Positions 35,901 through 48,700 of a stretch of DNA of 64,000 bases are shown here, piece by piece. A model generated the notes under the pieces. That model made no database searches, had not been told where the DNA came from, and saw only the letters and a program-made list of their open reading frames with translations. The DNA is from Apostichopus japonicus (lineage: Eukaryota > Echinodermata > Holothuroidea > Aspidochirotida > Stichopodidae): contig NC_092568.1 of NCBI RefSeq assembly GCF_037975245.1, positions 25,217,501 to 25,281,500 of the forward strand. The letters run 5' to 3'. Position 1 is the first letter of the stretch. Each line of letters opens with the position of its first letter. The translations under genes and the position numbers were made by a program.

Positions 35901-38186
35901 GTTTTCCATTTTTTTCCCTTTTTTTTGGCACACAGGAGAATGAAGCGGAGGATGTAGACCTAGACAAAGAAGAAGAGGGAGAAGGGGAGGGAGGTAAGTA
36001 AAGATTGTTGCTTGCTATCTGTAATTTATGTTCCTAAAGAGATTTTGATTTTGTTTATCCATACCACTTTGACTCAGTAGAGAGGGGTAAGAGGGGGAAG
36101 GATAGAGAGGTAAGTAAAGATAGTTGCATGCTATCGGTTATATATTTCCGTAAAGAGATCTTTTTTTGTTTTTTCCTTGCCACTTTGACCCAGTATCGTG
36201 ACAACATTGCAAACTTACTACTAAAATATTTTCCATATTTCAAAACTTGAGAGTTGAATATATGAACAAAATATTGTGTAAAACAGTTCAGTAGTAGTAG
36301 TACATGAGGTGAGGGGATCAAGTTAGGAAAGATAGATCAATATTTTGTATTATATAATGCACACTGTTCCTCATTACCTAGCCAGACATGATTGCAATCA
36401 GGCTTGAAATGAATCTTGGTTAGTGATTCATACATTGACGTTTTTTATTTCATTGATATGTATTTACAGAAGAACAGGAAGAAGACGACACACCAAAGCC
36501 AGACTTTAAACCCCCTCCTGTCATTCCTCGGGAAGATAACAGAACTGGGACCAATAAGAAAACATTCTTTGTTTGCAACGAACGTAAGTTTCCCCAAAGC
36601 AGTGGTTTATTACTAGTGACACCAATGTCAAAATATTCATCTTTCATTTGTTATTAGCATTACCTTTGCTTTGATCATATCATTTCCAATAATCAAAGTC
36701 ATTAATCATGCAAATTGTATTTTGTTGGTTTTATTGATGCCTACCAATTATTATGTTGAAGCAGTTGAAATGATCATAAACCAGTTAAAACAGAACTAGG
36801 AAATGTCATTAATTTCTTTTGCCATTTCCCAGCTTAATGAAACCTTTAAAGTGACCATAAAACTGCTGTGTGGGCTACTATATCCTGTCAATATTTAGCA
36901 GCTCCAACAATGTGTCAATGGTTTAGCCTTGTAACCCATGCTGATTACTCTGAAGTAATCACAGGCTCCTGTTCGTAGTTTATAGAGATACATAGACATC
37001 TTCAATACTGTTTGTAACATGCATTTTGTCACAGCTGGCCAGCCTTGGGTGAAGCTACCTCCCGTTACACCAGCTCAGGTTGCAGGAGCAAGACAGATCA
37101 AAAAGTTCATGACAGGAAGATTAGATGCTCCAGTAAGTATATATTTATTTTTTATACAAAAAAAATACACTGCTGATTTTGCAATCAGTTATTGTAAATA
37201 CCAAACCAATTTTATTTTCGTGTTCCATATTCATTATGCTCCTGATTAGACTGTAATGTATTTTATTTAACTGGTTTATATTCATAATACTATGAATGCT
37301 TTTATGATCCCTATATAACAGTGGTTTTTAAGTGGAGGCAGAAGCCACAGTACTGACTGTACCAACAGTAAAGAAATAGCGGGTTGGTCACCAGCTAAGG
37401 GCTGCATTGCTAAAGAGGAGAGAACTAGTACTCCTGGGGTCACTGAGTGGTATCCTCTTCTAACCAAACATTTCTTCGATCTCTTCAAATAGTCAACAAC
37501 CAGATAGATTATCTGAATAGAAGAAAAACACTGACAGGAATAAACAGGATACTGTTTGAAAATAGTTTCTAAACAGAAAAGTTTACTGACTAGTTTGGTA
37601 ACTAGTCAGAGCTCACAAGTAACAACCCAGGTTAAAAATAAAGCCAATTATTGCATTTTTCTTAACTAATGTGGTTTAACCGTAACTTTGACACAGTAAT
37701 TCCTCAAATATCAATTTATGTCTTATTAGTCACCTCCAAGCTATTGTTGATGTAATTTTTTTTTTTTTTGTCAGATTGTGAGCTACCCACCATTTGTAGG
37801 CAATGAGGCCAATTATCTGAGGGCCCAGATCCAGAGGATATCAGCAGGGACCCAGATTAGTCCCCTTGGATATTATCAGTTTGATGAAGAAGAGGAAGAA
37901 GAAGAGGAAGAAGGCAGTAAGTCAACAGTCAAATTATAACATCCTTTACTCTATCTCTATTGGAGAGCATTAAGTCATTTGTTATGTCTATTCACCCAAT
38001 CGGCGGGAAATCGTTGTATAGTCTTGTCGGATAAGAAACGTTGGTAGAATATTTTAATGAAAAAAGCAGGGTAATGTGCAAGGTTATAGTCTAGTCTCAT
38101 TTGTTAACTCCAATCTCCTAAAAGTCAAGAAACCATTTCTTAAAGAAATTACTAATTTATGGTATTACTTATATACTGCAAACTCT

Positions 38187-38217
<31 letters not shown>

Positions 38218-40475
38218 TGATGGGGTGAAAGGTGAAGGAGACTGAAAACTGAGCAATATGAAATCATATTACTAAAAGAAATGAAGTCATGAGAAGTAAA
38301 TCACTGGAACTGACAAACAGGTCCTTTCCAGCAGATCTATGTGCTTGATAATGGCAACAGTCACATTTATCTAACACATTGAACCTTAATTTTATTGTAA
38401 ATTGTTGAGCGCTTTGAGAATAAAAGGTGCCTAAGGTGAGAACAACAAGCAATACCTATTTTCAGTTATCTATAACGTATGAGCCATTAGCTATCATTTT
38501 GTGGCCTCCAAATAATTGTTGCTTTTTTTCTGTTGCTTTTGACAGCTCGTGAAAACTTTATGGAAAATCCAGACTATGAGGGAATTCCTGTGAAGGACCT
38601 GGTTGATCCTACCTTCTCTAACTGGGTACACCACGTGCAACACATTCTTCCCCAGGTATGTCTTCAATGTGGCTCTATGATATGTTCATTTAAAGCACTC
38701 CAGCTGGCTTGGTTTGTATTTGTAATGTCTTCTGCCGTGCAAATACATGAAGATAAAACTATTTTCTTTGTTACTGCATTAGATTACAACAGATATCTCT
38801 CAAAAAAAAATTGTTACTTATCAAAGAGAAACTTTCATCACATATTACCAATATTTGAAAGTGAAGGATATATACAACCATTACTTTGAGGGGGGATTGG
38901 AGGGGATGGAAGAGGAGAATGACACGTTTTTATAATGCTAATGGTGCCTGGTACCCATCAAAACCACATTGATCTGTTGGAACTAAGACAGGATTGGCTA
39001 CCCCCAACAGTGGAGTCAATGTATGGATTGGTTTTCTTTGCACTGTTAGTTATAAAATGTTGACAAGTAAGTCTCATACATAGTGTTTACTCCAAACATT
39101 AATGTTTCTTCAGGGCCGATGTCAGTGGTTTGCTCCAATACAACAACAAGAAGATGACTTTGAAGATGAAGAGGAAGAAGAAGAAAGAGAAGAACCAGAT
39201 GAGCCCGAACCAGAGATAGGACCTCCTCTCCTCACCCCCATATCAGAAGATATTGGTATGTTTTGTTCTATACCAAATTGATTTTTTATTTACTCTTATC
39301 AAAAGAGATGCAGCACATCAGTATTTGTGTATTCTTGTGCACATGTTGCTTTCATTCTGTGGACATGCCTGTCATTATTCTTTAACAATCATGCATTGTT
39401 ATACTCTATTGTTCTCACAGAAATTGAAAATATTCAACCCTGGAGTGCCCGTCTGTCGTCGACTCTGGTCCCTCAGTATTCCATCGCTGTTATGCAATCC
39501 AACCTCTGGCCGGGAGCTTTTGCTTTTGGAACAGAAAAGTAAGAGAGATCATATTTCAACTTCACAGCTATAGGCTGTCCGCTTACTTCAATCAAGTGCT
39601 TAACAATATGATAGTGTTACATTAATGTTTGTTATGTTACATAGTGTAAGGGCAGCTTTAGTGTAAAATGTTCAAGCATAATATGATCTTTCTCTTAAAA
39701 TCCATAACACCTAATTGCTGATCATTTCTACTCTGGATCACAAGAATTTTGTATTTCTGATAATTTTCATTCATTCCTAACTCAAGCTCATTCTCAGCTA
39801 TGCTTTATACAGACTCATCAGTATTGCCTTCAAGTTTTAGTGAGTTTAAATATCTTAAAAGAACTCTTCTGGAGATTGTGCCCCTCCAAAATATTCTCTC
39901 AATCTTAGGAAATGTGGAGTCAAATAGCTAAATGCCTCAGATAAGGCATATGCTTTGAGGTGTAAAGTAACACAATTTATCGAAATTTTAGGGACAATCT
40001 TGATAATGTTTAATTTTGAATTAGATTTACATGAACATATACCAATGTGCACATTCAAATTGTACTATTTATCCTTATTTTGTCATGGTACATCTTTTCA
40101 TACAGTCAAAGTTAGGAAGTCATGGAAAACTCTGTTGAGTGTTATTAAACATCACCTTATAGATATATCATTTGTTTGAAATTGCTTCTCTTTGTTAAAT
40201 AGACCATTGAGCTCGATTTACCCTGTCAATTTCCTTTTTGCAGGAAATTTGAGAACGTCTATTTGGGCTATGGTCACAAGTATTCACCAGACAATTATAG
40301 TCCCCCACCTCCGCCAGCTGTACAGGAAGAATACCCAAGTGGACCAGAAATTACAGAGACAGAGGACCCAACACCCGAGGAGGAGATGGCCCTGAGGGCT
40401 GCTCAACAAGAAGCTATGGAAGCAGCAGAGGAGATGGAAGACCCAGAGGAAGAGGAAGAAGAAGATGATGAATAA
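32955..40475 (+). CDS. RSPH4A: Radial spoke head protein 4/6 homolog, 13 coding exons
   Basis: Exons: 32955-33187, 33480-33541, 34022-34149, 34559-34657, 35065-35241, 35936-35993, 36470-36583, 37035-37132, 37775-37916, 38546-38655, 39114-39255, 39421-39538, 40244-40475 (TAA). All introns are GT-AG and phases join to 570 aa. Family hallmarks include [78 protein letters not shown]-type [11 protein letters not shown], and the C-terminal [29 protein letters not shown]. Acidic Glu tracts separate the blocks, and the tail ends EEEEEEDDE. The protein is part of the radial-spoke head that relays signals from the central pair to dynein arms in motile 9+2 cilia. Vertebrates have RSPH4A and RSPH6A; this copy predates or is equivalent to both, so the symbol is approximate. 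The coding start follows an acceptor (AG at 32939-32940), and an extra upstream exon is possible. Confidence 0.95.
35468..35893 (+). repeat. Imperfect tandem duplication in intron 5 of the radial-spoke gene
   Basis: A segment with ATTTCCTGAATTTTT, ATTATCCATG.CAT, CTTAGGTTTTGCAA and GGTGAACTTTGACATGATCC occurs at 35468-35735 and again at about 35740-35893. The second copy lacks about 110 bp from the middle. Confidence 0.75.
35988..36195 (+). repeat. 116-bp tandem duplication including the exon 6 splice donor
   Basis: GAGGTAAGTAAAGAT, GCTATC.GT and CACTTTGAC.CAGTA recur with a period of 116 bp (GT at 35994 and 36110; CACTTT at 36065 and 36181). The duplicated part starts at the 5' splice site, so a second intact donor sequence stands in the intron. 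Confidence 0.8.
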
Positions 40476-40514
40476 ACATATTCTGAAATGTTCATTAAGA
40501 AAAGGGAAAGGGAA

Positions 40515-40520
40515 AATAAA
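40515..40520 (+). terminator. Polyadenylation signal of the RSPH4/6 gene
   Basis: AATAAA lies 40 nt after the stop codon of the radial-spoke gene. It is the first such hexamer downstream and implies a very short 3' UTR. Confidence 0.6.
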
Positions 40521-42737
40521 TAGTGGTATTAATCCATGCTTATGTATGTGTTTCATAAACAATCTCTGGAGAATGGGGAGATTTGGGGGGGGGGGGGGGT
40601 GAGTGCTAGTGCCGGAGTTGGTTAATGGATAGTAGCGCATTCTGGGGTGATAAATTGAATTATATGTATATGTAGATGTTACTGAACATTTTGTCCCAGA
40701 AAAAATATGGAAAAGCAATTTTGATTTTGAATAATCTAGTACGTTTTCACCAGACTTTCATAGACACCTTATTAAACTCTGGTATGAGAATGAGATTGAA
40801 GGGATATGAAGTCAAAGCTTCCTTTGGAAAACAAACACCATCTCACCTAAGACTGGCAGCTCAATTGTGAAAGGATGCATCTTGGTCTCAGTGGAATTCA
40901 TCCCAACGATATTACACATTATATAATTATGTCTAAAGAAAGTAAGTTTCAAGTGCGTTTGTCCTACTTGCTTCATTTAGAAGACTTTCAATTATAAGTA
41001 ATCTCATCTATACCCCCCCCCCCCTGGGAAAAAACAAGCACACTCCCAGGAAGCCAAATTTATACAATTTAAACATGGTAACATTATAGGGCCAATACCA
41101 ATGACCTTTAACCTGACTCCATGTCTTACATATATCGTCAGATTTTGTGATAACGTCACTCTGAGCATGTCCGTGAGCATTTCTTTTCAATTATTATACC
41201 GATTGTGTGTCGTTAACATTGTTTATTCCATAGAACTAACAGAACAGGTCATGACTTTATTTGTAAAGAGAAATATTTTTCTTAAAAGTAGGCAACTTGT
41301 TGTTGTTGTTGTTTTTGTTGTCATAAATTCATCAAAAGTTCTTCCTTCTGTCTAAAACATTTGAATTGAATATTAATCTTATCTAAGAATACAAATTTAT
41401 CATCAATAGCTTTAAGAATTCCAATATCAACAGTTTTTCATCTCTTTGTAAACTTTTTCTTCTTTGTCTTCTGTAAAAAGTTTTTGTTCTTCTTCCTATT
41501 ACATGCCTTATCACCTTGAAAATGTCAAATAGAAGGTTTCTTCCTCTATATTCTCGTTTTGCTATTCCTTATTTTTGTATGTGTGCATCTGTGAGGGACT
41601 TGCTGCAACAAAAGCAGAACATAATAAAGGAAGTTATTATATAAATTAGAATAATCATCTTTCAATCATGCTTAATATAGGCATTTACTGCCCAAAAATA
41701 TCAACATTAAGACAGCTCTGTTTTTTGGTTGACGCCAATTCCCTTGTAATGACCATGCAACTGTGTGTCACACCATGCTACACAGCGACTGATAACAAGA
41801 TTCCTGTTGACGAAATAAACTGACCACCAGTATCAACATGAAATGTTGGGTTATATATTTTAGTCAGAACTGTCAGATTGACACAAGCGCTTTAAAGCTC
41901 ATCCCATTGGACAAAGAGACCAATTAATACCCCACACACTCCAAAAACAACAGCAAAGAAACTAATCAATACACACAATCGAATTTCTTGAATTTACTGG
42001 AAGCTGTAAAATGTACGGAAATGCCCCCCAAAACTTGAAGATAAATATATATAAATAAATAATAGCCACATGAAACTGGCATAAATTGCAGAACTATAAT
42101 TTTCAAGTTCAAGAAAATAAATGTGTGCATTATAATATGATGCGACATATTTAACTATTCACTATACACATTTTCAATTTCAGGTATACATTTACGTGTT
42201 ACATAACTGCTTTTCTTAGCTAAGTTCCTCAAACTCAGGTTCCGAGCACATATGACTGTTGCACCCCCCTCCCCCGCCCAGGCAGATATCTCGAGGTAGA
42301 GTAGTTCATATTAGTCTGGACTCCAGCTCAATGTACCTCATCACTTTGTTTTGCTGTGGACTCCGACTTGTCTCGGACTAGTATATACAGGTCTCGACTC
42401 AAGCATTTTAGAAACCTCTGACAGCATATCATTTTATATTTCCCGGTTCGTGTTCTTTCACTAGAACTCAGCCGAGCATAGCTCATATTACGAGAAGAAC
42501 ATGGAGAAGTTATTGCGTTCTAGCGACTTATGTAAAGGGCGCCACCCACTTGACAGTATGCACGCCATAACCAGCGCTAAGCTTTTGCCAGCGCATTTCT
42601 TTCGTATCAAATATCGGCCTATACCCATGCATTAACGATACTATAGTCCGGTTCCTAACGCAAACATACCAACGTGAAAAAAACTTCGGAAAGAACGGAA
42701 AAGTATCATTCACCAGTGGTAATTTTGAGCAGTTAGC
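40521..42737. other. Spacer between the radial-spoke gene and EIF4A3
   Basis: AT-rich, with a G-run at about 40588-40599 and a C-run at about 41012-41024. No coding segment recognised. The promoter and 5' UTR of EIF4A3 should lie in its right end; the 200 bp before the ATG are less AT-rich than the rest. No clear TATA box. Confidence 0.45.
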
Positions 42738-45700
42738 ATGGCCCGAAAGGTGCTCACTAACGAAGCAGTTGAATTTGAGACCAGCGAAGGGGTTGAAGTG
42801 ATCCCCACGTTTGATTCGCTTGGACTGCGTGATGATCTAATTCGTGGTGTATACGCTTACGGTATGTAGGCTAGCCTAGCCAAGCTTAACGAATGAAACA
42901 CAGTGGACCAACTAAGGCCTAGGCTAGGTCTTTTGAATTAATTTGCAGAATACCCCGCAACACTAAGCTCCACGCTGTAGCTCGCTAGACTGTTGCACTC
43001 CTCAACAGCATAATACATTTAACGTAGTCTATTCGTGTCATTTCTCGTATTCACCAATAGTAATAATAGTTATAACCATGTAATGATTGGTCGTTCTTAA
43101 AAGGTATGGCCAAAAAATATTAACCCGTCTGACGGTGTAGCCACAGCAGCATCATACTAGTTCATACATTGAATTTAGTTCATTTGTATCATTTCTGCTC
43201 GTTTTAACTTCCACATTGAACCCACAGTGTAGCCACAATGGCATGATACATTGGACTTGGCATTTCTCTGCGTATTACTAGACACCTCATACGGTCGCCG
43301 TAGCCAACCTCTTTTAAGGGTGTTGCTTCAAAGTTGCAGGGTATTCTGCAATTATTCCAGGCATATCATTAGCATTACGGTACACATAGTGTGAAGTTCA
43401 GAAACTTGTATCCAACAAGGACCAAGGCTAGTTTTACTTTTCCTACTTTGGCCTAGCATTCAGATGCAGAGGGGACATTCAGTTGATCAAGAAACAGCCT
43501 TCCATTAGTAGTAGTTATGGGGTTATAATACTGAGCATGAGAAATCTATTTGATCTGAAGTTACTATTAGACTAGCTGGATTCAGTGGTTCATTTGGTTG
43601 TCTTCACAGCAAATTTGATTGTCCAAGCAAAATAACAAAGAAACACCCCACATTTCACCAAGCTAAGCATTGATTTTTCTCTCTGACTCACCCACCACAA
43701 ATTTTTCTGTAGGTGTATGTGTGAATAATGAAGCACCAAGGAGATATATATGTTTTAACTGCAAGTGTTAACCTAGTACTATGTTAGATCTGTCAAGTCC
43801 ATTTTGTACATTTTTAGGTTGCCTTCAAGGTTAACAGAAGTAACTGGAGATTTCAACCAATTCTACACGGTTAAATTAAATATGACTTTATTTTCATGTC
43901 GTTTACCTGCATTGTTGTTCAAGACACATTTCATTTTTATAATGCCTTCCAATGTTTCTCTTTCACAGGTTTTGAAAAACCTTCAGCTATTCAACAGAGA
44001 GCAATTAAGCCAGTTCTCAAAGGAAGAGATGTAATTGCACAGTAAGTAAAGTAAATGAAATGAGTTTGTACTACCCTCATGTAAACTGTGTGTTTACATT
44101 CTCCACACATGAAACAGGGTCCTCCTCTGTATGTAATATTTGCTGTTTTGGTAGGATCGGACAAGCAAACAAATCTTAAAAATTATCTGAGACTGCATAC
44201 ATTTCTGATTTTCATTCGTTCTGATCAATTTATTTAAATGTTTGTTTAACGCCAGGAGTTGTGTGTGCCTGATTGCCTTGTTGTAGGTCAAGAGCTGACG
44301 AAAGTTTTTTTTTTATAATTTTTTTGATAACATTCATGTTTCATAGAAATCTTGTCTCATGTTAGCTTTGCTAGAGGTATTGTTTGGCAAAATGAATGAT
44401 TAATTTTCGTGACAATACACATGTTTCTGGTTTAACTTTACCTTACAGAGCACAGTCTGGTACTGGTAAGACAGCCACGTTCTCTATGGCAGTCCTTCAA
44501 TGTCTGGAAGTCCAGGTAGGTTTATACCTCAATTGCTCTTCCTCATCCCAAATTAATATGCTATCTTTTGCTAAACAGCATGTCTCAGTAATAGAAATAA
44601 TGTCACGGTCAGATATGACCTTCCCATTCAATGTGATCGTGTAATGAGAATTGAATTGAATGTAAGAAAGATTAACACAGATACATGGATGTGGTTTGTA
44701 TCTGACAAGGAATGTATCGAAAGATGAATAGTTTTAAAGGGAAACAGCTCGAAACAAGCTTTATGAAGACAAGTTTATACATTTTTCTTGTCTCCTGGAC
44801 GAAGTAGATGTTTAGAGAAATATGGAATATTTCATGCAGTGTTGTCCACAAAAGTCGTTATCAGGGCTCTATGAAATCCTAATGTTTACACTGTGGTGTA
44901 AAATTGTAGCCAAAGTTCGAGAAACCATGATTGTAACTCATGTGTTTGGTTATGGAGGTACATAGTCATAGACTGCAATCTTTTCTTTTTTTTTCCATAT
45001 TTAACCCTGGTCTTGGCTTTTGAAGATTTGATATGTCAAATTTGCTTGAGTAATTCTGGACCGTACCTTTTTTTTTTTTTTTTTTTTTTTTTAGATGAGA
45101 GAGACTCAAGCTCTAATTATGTCTCCCACAAGAGAGTTAGCAGTCCAAATACAGAAGGTGAGTCTAGATAAATGTTAGTAATTAAATTAATTAAATTAAA
45201 GCAGAAATCAATGATATTCAAAGTTAAATTAGCATAAGTGGAAAAAAAAATCCCAGAAGATGCTAGGTAACACATGCAAAAAGACTGACAAAAACATTTA
45301 TCTCATTTTGAATTGAAGCAGGCTCTTCAATAACAGCTTGTGTGATAAGGTTAGTTTGGTATTCAGTATCATGCCAAGAAGAAACTAGAAGCAAACAAGC
45401 AAAGAGATCATTTCTAAATTGCATATGTTAATTTCAGAGAAGGTGACTAAAATGTCAGTTAAGTGATTCTGAACAGAAGCAGGTTCTGCATAACATCTTA
45501 AAAACGATTATGTAATATTGTTTTTCATTGTGTCATTGTCATCCATGTCCAACAACCTAGAAGAAATATGAACCCGTTGACTACCAAAGCTATTATTTTT
45601 CATGTGTAATAGCTTTGGTTATTTGTGAATGTAGCTTAAGCTGCAAGTATGCATTGAAAAACTTGAAATTTTATTTTTAATAATGTCTGCAGGTGATCCT

Positions 45701-48700
45701 AGCCTTAGGTGATTACATGAGTGTTCAGTGCCATGCGTGCATTGGTGGAACAAGTATCGGAGAAGATATCAGAAAATTAGATTACGGACAACACATTGTT
45801 TCTGGAACTCCAGGCAGAGTTTTTGGTGAGTATTTTGGTGATCATTGGTGTAAAAGAAGTTATATGCTCGTGTCAGGACTTCTTAGATGTTATTTTCAAT
45901 ACTCATTGATACTTTAGTCCCACAACAATGCAGTTCCTTAGTATGACTTTAAATATTCATATAAAGCAAATGAAGGGGAAAAAATCCAGTTTGATTTAGA
46001 GGGATCCTGGTAAAGCACTAACAGACAGGTGTGTATGGATGGATGTTTGTGTCACGATTATCATAACATTTCCGTGAATTATTTCCATAGATATGATCCG
46101 AAGGAGACATCTGAGGACCAGATCCATCAAGATGTTGATCCTGGATGAGGCAGACGAAATGTTAAACAAAGGTAAGGAAAGGAGTTTTGTGTTGGCAGTA
46201 TTGTCACGAAAGTGTAGGGAAACGTTTTTCACTCATATTGATCTAGTAATATTGTAATACTTCAACAGGCCAGAACTGGTTGGCATATGTTGTCTACCGT
46301 GATAACATACAGTGCCTGACTGCCTGCAGTTACACACAAATATGCAGTATAGGACGGTTTATTAGCTGTGTCGCACTTACCTATAGCATAGAGTAAATGG
46401 TGCATTCTGTCCACGCATGCAGTACATGTAATAATACTTGATAATACAGACTTAGCATCTATTTTGTTGTTGCTCTCACACACGTTTCCAAGTTTGCAGT
46501 CATTACCATGACCAATATACCTGTGTGACTGTGAAATCTTGCATTCCAACTGTATGATGATTTGTACCATAGACAGCTGTTATGAATGTTGTCTTGTTTC
46601 ATTTCTGTGTAGGTTTTAAGGAGCAGATCTATGATGTATACCGGTACCTTCCTCCAGCTACTCAGGTGTGTCTGTTCAGTGCCACCCTCCCTCACGATGT
46701 GCTTGAAATGACGCATAAGTTCATGACAGATCCAGTCCGCATCCTGGTCAAACGGTGAGAAAACAACCTGAGAATAGCTTTCTGATCTGTCTTCTAAATT
46801 TTTATTAAAATTTCTATATATTCTTGTGACAGAGAGTAGGCCTGATTGTGTGCAAGTAGAATTGATGCTGCATACATTGTATACTTCATATATATATATT
46901 GTGGTGAAATTACATGGATGGTTGCTTAGATAGTTCTTGATCACCATTTCATTATGCAGGAAATTGCACTGGTGTAATATTACTAAGTGTTGACATTAAA
47001 CTGGGCATAATACATGCAGTGTGAATGGGTATAGGCATAAAGATGCTCTAAGATTAAATTAAAATATAAAATGACTTCAGGATGTAGTTTTTAAGAATGA
47101 AGGAAAGGAAAGGACAAAGTTTCTTTTGTTTACAAAGTAACGTGATATTAGCAGAAGAGTCATTATATCTGTAACAAAACAAGAAAGTTTTAAAATCTTC
47201 CATAAAATTGATGTGTTTTTAGGAAATGTATGAGAAGTGACTGGAACTATTTTTTATTGTTTTATAAATTTACATACTGATTTTTCTTTCCTTTCATTTA
47301 GTTTTTTTAGTCTCTAGTCTCTGTATCACCACATTTTACCTTTCCATCAATCTCCTTAGTAGTACATGAAGTTTCTATGGTAACCTACTTATGTTGGAAA
47401 TATGTTGTAACTTAACATTAACATGGTACTGAATATATCCCCCCCCCCCCCCTCCCGTTTTCTACAGTGATGAGTTGACGTTGGAGGGAATCAAGCAGTT
47501 CTTTGTCGCAGTTGAACGGGAAGAGTGGAAATTTGACACCCTGTGTGACCTTTACGACACACTCACAATCAGCCAGGCTGTTATATTCTGCAACACCAAG
47601 AGAAAGGTATAGATAGTTATATTAGTCTTTATACCACATATTTTTTAGGCTAGAAGTGTGAGGCAAAAAGTCTTCCAGGTTACAGCTATAGAAACCTCTT
47701 ATTCTTAGAAAATGTAACTTTCTTGCATGAAAATGAGATTGTATTTTTTATCGGTAGCTTGCCAAGTCAATGCCTTCTCCTATAAGAGGTGACTTCCCTA
47801 AAATGAATTCCAGATGAGATAAACAATAATATTTTCGCCTATTTTGTTACAGAAAAATCCTATCCATTTTATTCACACTTGGGTATTATTTTTCAAAAGA
47901 TATTAGATCGCTATTTAATTTTTGTAGTTGTCATTTTTCGGGAGTTTGATCTGTGATGTTAATCACACCTGGAGATACAGGTCAGATGGGTAGATCATTG
48001 ACCGAGTAGTTAGCCATATCAAATCCTCCTAAATGTACCCAAGTTTTTCGTCTTTTTAATAGGTTTGCCATGGTTCATGGGTTCTGCGAGAATATCCACA
48101 AAAATGTTATCTACTGCATTAAACCTGTTAATTATAATTATGTCTCTCACCAGGTGGACTGGCTGACAGAGAAGATGAGAGAGGCTAATTTCACAGTATC
48201 TTCTATGCACGGAGGAATGACGCAGAAGGAGAGGGATGAAATTATGAAAGAATTCAGATCAGGAACAAGGTATGTGTCATGTCGTTGTAGAGTTTTATCT
48301 GCCATGCAACAGCACTTTCTAACCAGTGCAAGCATATGACTTCTGCTACCTTGTTGATTTATCATAATTTCTCCATAGGTTGGTAAGTTGAAATGCATAG
48401 ATTGTAATGGATTGATGGGTGGTAATGGTGATCAGCCTACGAGATATTTATCTAAACTTAATCAGCTGTCTCTGTGAAATTTTTAGTTTAGTATATCTTT
48501 GTTGCACAAAGACATCAAAACATTCACAGACTTGCAGCCTAGGGACCTGACTTTCAAGGAAGTATAACTTGCAAATGGAAGTATATATTTCTTAGCTTTT
48601 GGGGGCTAGTTGTTCATTAATAGATCCTGTGTCACAGTTTTGAATAGATACGTGGCTAAACTTAAACAGGGCTTATATATGAGAGTACTATAATGTTAGC

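Noticed and set aside
38533-38889. Extended 118-codon frame at exon 10 of the radial-spoke gene
   Set aside because: It runs through the donor CAG|GTATGT into the intron; phase and family similarity require splicing there.
46459-46947. 162-codon minus-strand frame
   Set aside because: It is antisense to exon 7 of EIF4A3 and surrounding introns, with no domain of its own.
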